Shown here: in pieces, positions 7,293 through 8,405 of the stretch
Numbering within the stretch: position 1 is the stretch's first letter
Layout of the letters: each line of letters opens with the position of its first letter
Source: Thermoproteus sp. UBA157
GTDB taxonomy: Archaea; Thermoproteota; Thermoprotei; Thermoproteales; Thermoproteaceae
Direction: 5' to 3'
Length of the DNA stretch: 8,405 nucleotides
NCBI GenBank assembly: GCA_002497345.1
Contig: DANS01000030.1
Span: 64,876-73,280 of the forward strand
Made by a program: the position numbers and the translations under genes
Notes under the pieces: generated by a model
Database searches by the model: none
Told to the model about the DNA's origin: nothing
The model's input: the letters and a program-made list of their open reading frames with translations, nothing else

Positions 7293-7341
7293 GTGCACGG
7301 AGTTGCGTTAGCAACGTAGATAAGACCCAGACGCCGTGCAC
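7293..7341. repeat. Inverted repeat upstream of the NicO-like gene (candidate operator)
   Basis: GTGCACGG (7293-7300) and CCGTGCAC (7334-7341) are a perfect 8-bp inverted repeat. Each arm contains the 6-bp palindrome GTGCAC, and the two palindromes are 43 bp apart, about four helical turns. The right arm sits directly upstream of the TATA box. GCACGGAG recurs as a direct copy at 7295-7302 and 7363-7370, the latter just before the start codon. Inside the repeat, GTTGC (7302-7306) and GCAAC (7311-7315) form a small hairpin with a GTTA loop. A regulator binding the motif is my inference; a structured RNA driven from a TATA-like TTATAAGT at 7274-7281 is an alternative. Confidence 0.5.
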
Positions 7342-7346
7342 AAGAC

Positions 7347-7354
7347 TTTTAAAC
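7347..7354 (+). promoter_or_regulatory. TATA box of the NicO-like gene
   Basis: TTTTAAAC is centred 23-24 bp upstream of the ATG at 7374. The spacing matches surE and the transporter operon and again suggests a leaderless transcript. The box follows the right arm of the GTGCAC repeat with a five-base gap, so a protein bound there would touch the transcription factor B site. Confidence 0.65.
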
Positions 7355-7373
7355 TGGAAGCAGCACGGAGAAC

Positions 7374-8276
7374 ATGAATTTGCAAATGGTGCTGAACCCG
7401 CCGAGCGGGTTGCATCTGGGGGAGATACTCCTGATATCGCTTATACTAGGAATACTACACGGCGCAACGCCGGATGAACACACTTGGCCCATCACTTTCA
7501 GCTACGCCGTGGGCAAATACAGCACCAAAGGTGGCATGAAGGCGGGATTTCTGTTTTCTCTCGGCTTCACGGTTCAGAGGGCTTTCTTGACCACGCTGGG
7601 CTTCCTCGGGCTAGCCGCTATATACAACCAGTACAACTTAGACGGCCCCATCTATATAGCTGTCGGCATAGCCATGGCGGCGGCCGGCTCCTACGTGCTT
7701 AAGGGGAGGTATATACACTTGCCCATAGACGTTCTGTTGGGAGGACGCAAGCACCACAGCAATAGAGTTGGCGGCGTGCCGATGCACGAGCTAGAGGAGA
7801 GGGATGTGCCGCTCGGCATGACCGTCGTGCACGGCCTAATCGCCGGCTTTGGCTTCGGCGCTTACGCGAGCATATTGACCTTCGTCCTGGCGCCCCAAGT
7901 GGGCTCCCTCGCGTACGCCCCTCTGCCAGGTCTGTTCTTCGGGCTCGGCACTATGATCACGCAGATTGCTTTCGGCGCCTTGTTCGGCTCGATAATGAGG
8001 CTCAAGAAGCTCACCGAGGAACAAATAACCAGAATCGCGAGACGCACTGCAGGGTTCACCCTCTACTATGGCGGCTTGTTGTTCATAATAGCGGGCGCCC
8101 TCATAATCGCCTTGCCGGCCATAGACAGCTGGGCGGTATCCACGGGCAACCCAATACCCAACCTCGACTCGATAAACATAGGCACAATATTAGTGCTGAC
8201 TGTGGTCGGCGCTATAGGCATAGGCTCAATGCTTAGAGAGATCAATAGAATCGGCAGAATGAACGCCCGGGCGTAA
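7374..8276 (+). CDS. NicO/UreH-like integral membrane protein, probable nickel/cobalt (metal) transporter
   Basis: The 300-residue product has about six to seven hydrophobic segments (roughly 16-33, 57-83, 92-109, 147-172, 182-206, 227-249, 269-287). In the first helix it carries HGATPDEH (29-36), which resembles the H-x4-D-H metal motif of the NiCoT/NicO/UreH transporters but has one extra Glu before the second His. VVHGLIAGFGFGAY (151-164) resembles the mirrored second-half helix of the family. The central loop (111-145) contains H115, H127, H128 and H138 and may bind metal. The ATG at 7374 is the first in frame and fits the TATA spacing. The gene stands alone, between a repeat-rich promoter and tRNA-Gln; a 6-bp inverted repeat with a T run (8305-8320) follows its stop. 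Whether it imports or exports, and which metal, cannot be told. Family assignment is moderate; a thermoproteal subgroup of unknown function is possible. Confidence 0.6.
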   Translation: MNLQMVLNPPSGLHLGEILLISLILGILHGATPDEHTWPITFSYAVGKYSTKGGMKAGFLFSLGFTVQRAFLTTLGFLGLAAIYNQYNLDGPIYIAVGIAMAAAGSYVLKGRYIHLPIDVLLGGRKHHSNRVGGVPMHELEERDVPLGMTVVHGLIAGFGFGAYASILTFVLAPQVGSLAYAPLPGLFFGLGTMITQIAFGALFGSIMRLKKLTEEQITRIARRTAGFTLYYGGLLFIIAGALIIALPAIDSWAVSTGNPIPNLDSINIGTILVLTVVGAIGIGSMLREINRIGRMNARA

Positions 8277-8289
8277 TCGGCGGAAAACC

Positions 8290-8297
8290 TTATAAAA
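8290..8297 (+). promoter_or_regulatory. TATA box of tRNA-Gln
   Basis: TTATAAAA is centred about 25-26 bp upstream of the tRNA 5' end at 8319. Transcription is therefore expected to start at, or a few bases before, the mature 5' end, leaving little or no leader for RNase P to remove. Confidence 0.65.
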
Positions 8298-8304
8298 ACC
8301 TCAA

Positions 8305-8320
8305 CTCGGATTTTTCCGAG
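8305..8320. repeat. 6-bp inverted repeat abutting the tRNA
   Basis: CTCGGA (8305-8310) and TCCGAG (8315-8320) are perfect inverted arms around TTTT. The right arm includes the first two bases of tRNA-Gln. It may help end the NicO-like transcript (short stem plus a T5 run) or be chance. Confidence 0.4.
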
Positions 8321-8405
8321 CCCGGTCGTCTAGCGGCCAAGGGGCCACGGCGTATGTAGCCCGGCCAGGGATGCGGGGCTTTGGACCCCGTGGCCCGGGT
8401 TCGAA
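8319..8405 (+). tRNA. tRNA-Gln(TTG), intron-containing, 3' end outside the window
   Basis: Elements in order: acceptor 5' strand AGCCCGG (8319-8325), T8 C9, D-stem GTCT (8328-8331), D-loop beginning AGCGGCCAA (8332-8340), an insert of 27-28 nt, D-stem 3' strand GGAT (8369-8372), G26, anticodon stem CGGGG/CCCCG (8374-8378 and 8386-8390), loop CTTTGGA with anticodon TTG at 8381-8383, variable TGGC, T-stem CCGGG (8395-8399) and TTCGAA of the T-loop at the window edge. Removing the insert gives a normal cloverleaf, whereas leaving it in destroys the D arm, so this is an intron rather than a pseudogene. The expected 3' strand CCGGGCT lies beyond the window. In archaea this tRNA is normally charged with Glu and converted by amidotransferase. 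Confidence 0.88.
8342..8368 (+). other. Non-canonical D-arm tRNA intron (27-28 nt)
   Basis: GGCC at 8343-8346 can pair with GGCC at 8363-8366, and each is bordered by the three bases AGG (8340-8342 and 8367-8369). That is a bulge-helix-bulge motif of the kind cut by the archaeal splicing endonuclease. Cutting after the second bulge base gives 8342-8368. A G run makes the borders uncertain by one or two bases, and a 28-nt version would restore the more usual nine-base D-loop. The location is not the common 37/38 site. Confidence 0.75.

Noticed and set aside
7141..7341. Minus-strand frame of 66 codons starting at the GTG in the right arm of the inverted repeat
   Set aside because: No suitably spaced promoter or ribosome site, Arg/Ser-rich low-complexity tail and no family resemblance.
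1..8405. CRISPR array, insertion sequence with terminal repeats, or replication origin
   Set aside because: I saw no regularly spaced repeats, no transposase motif and no origin-type repeat cluster on reading both strands.

Overview
The window looks like chromosomal DNA of a hyperthermophilic crenarchaeon of the Thermoproteales (Thermoproteus/Pyrobaculum type). The reasons are GC-rich coding with many AGG/AGA arginine and ATA isoleucine codons; archaeal TATA boxes about 23 bp upstream of start codons, which implies leaderless mRNAs; and a tRNA-Gln gene interrupted in its D arm by a very short intron, a habit known from this order. The assignment is inference; no 16S or other marker lies in the window.

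Layout. On the minus strand, surE (5'-nucleotidase family, start re-called to 824) is followed upstream by a decayed DUF998-type membrane protein gene (871-1376) carrying two in-frame stops and three frameshifts. On the plus strand a tightly packed operon follows: an MHS-family major facilitator transporter (1464-2708), hyuA (2705-4654) and hyuB (4651-6189). Each junction is a 4-base stop/start overlap. This operon looks like an import-and-hydrolyse unit for a cyclic amide such as a hydantoin or 5-oxoproline; the true substrate cannot be read from sequence.

From 6177 to about 7270 there is no intact gene. The stretch holds a decayed minus-strand reading frame converging on hyuB, then the remains of a HEPN/MNT toxin-antitoxin-like pair on the plus strand, then about 290 bp with nothing recognisable apart from GC-rich palindromes. 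An element with repeated GTGCAC/GCACGG motifs then precedes the promoter of a NicO/UreH-like membrane protein gene (7374-8276), probably a metal transporter or exporter. The window ends inside a tRNA-Gln(TTG) gene with its own TATA box; its 3' end lies outside.

Three separate broken loci (DUF998, minus-strand ORF, HEPN-MNT) sit between intact genes. Those genes read cleanly throughout, so the lesions are more likely real gene decay than poor sequence.
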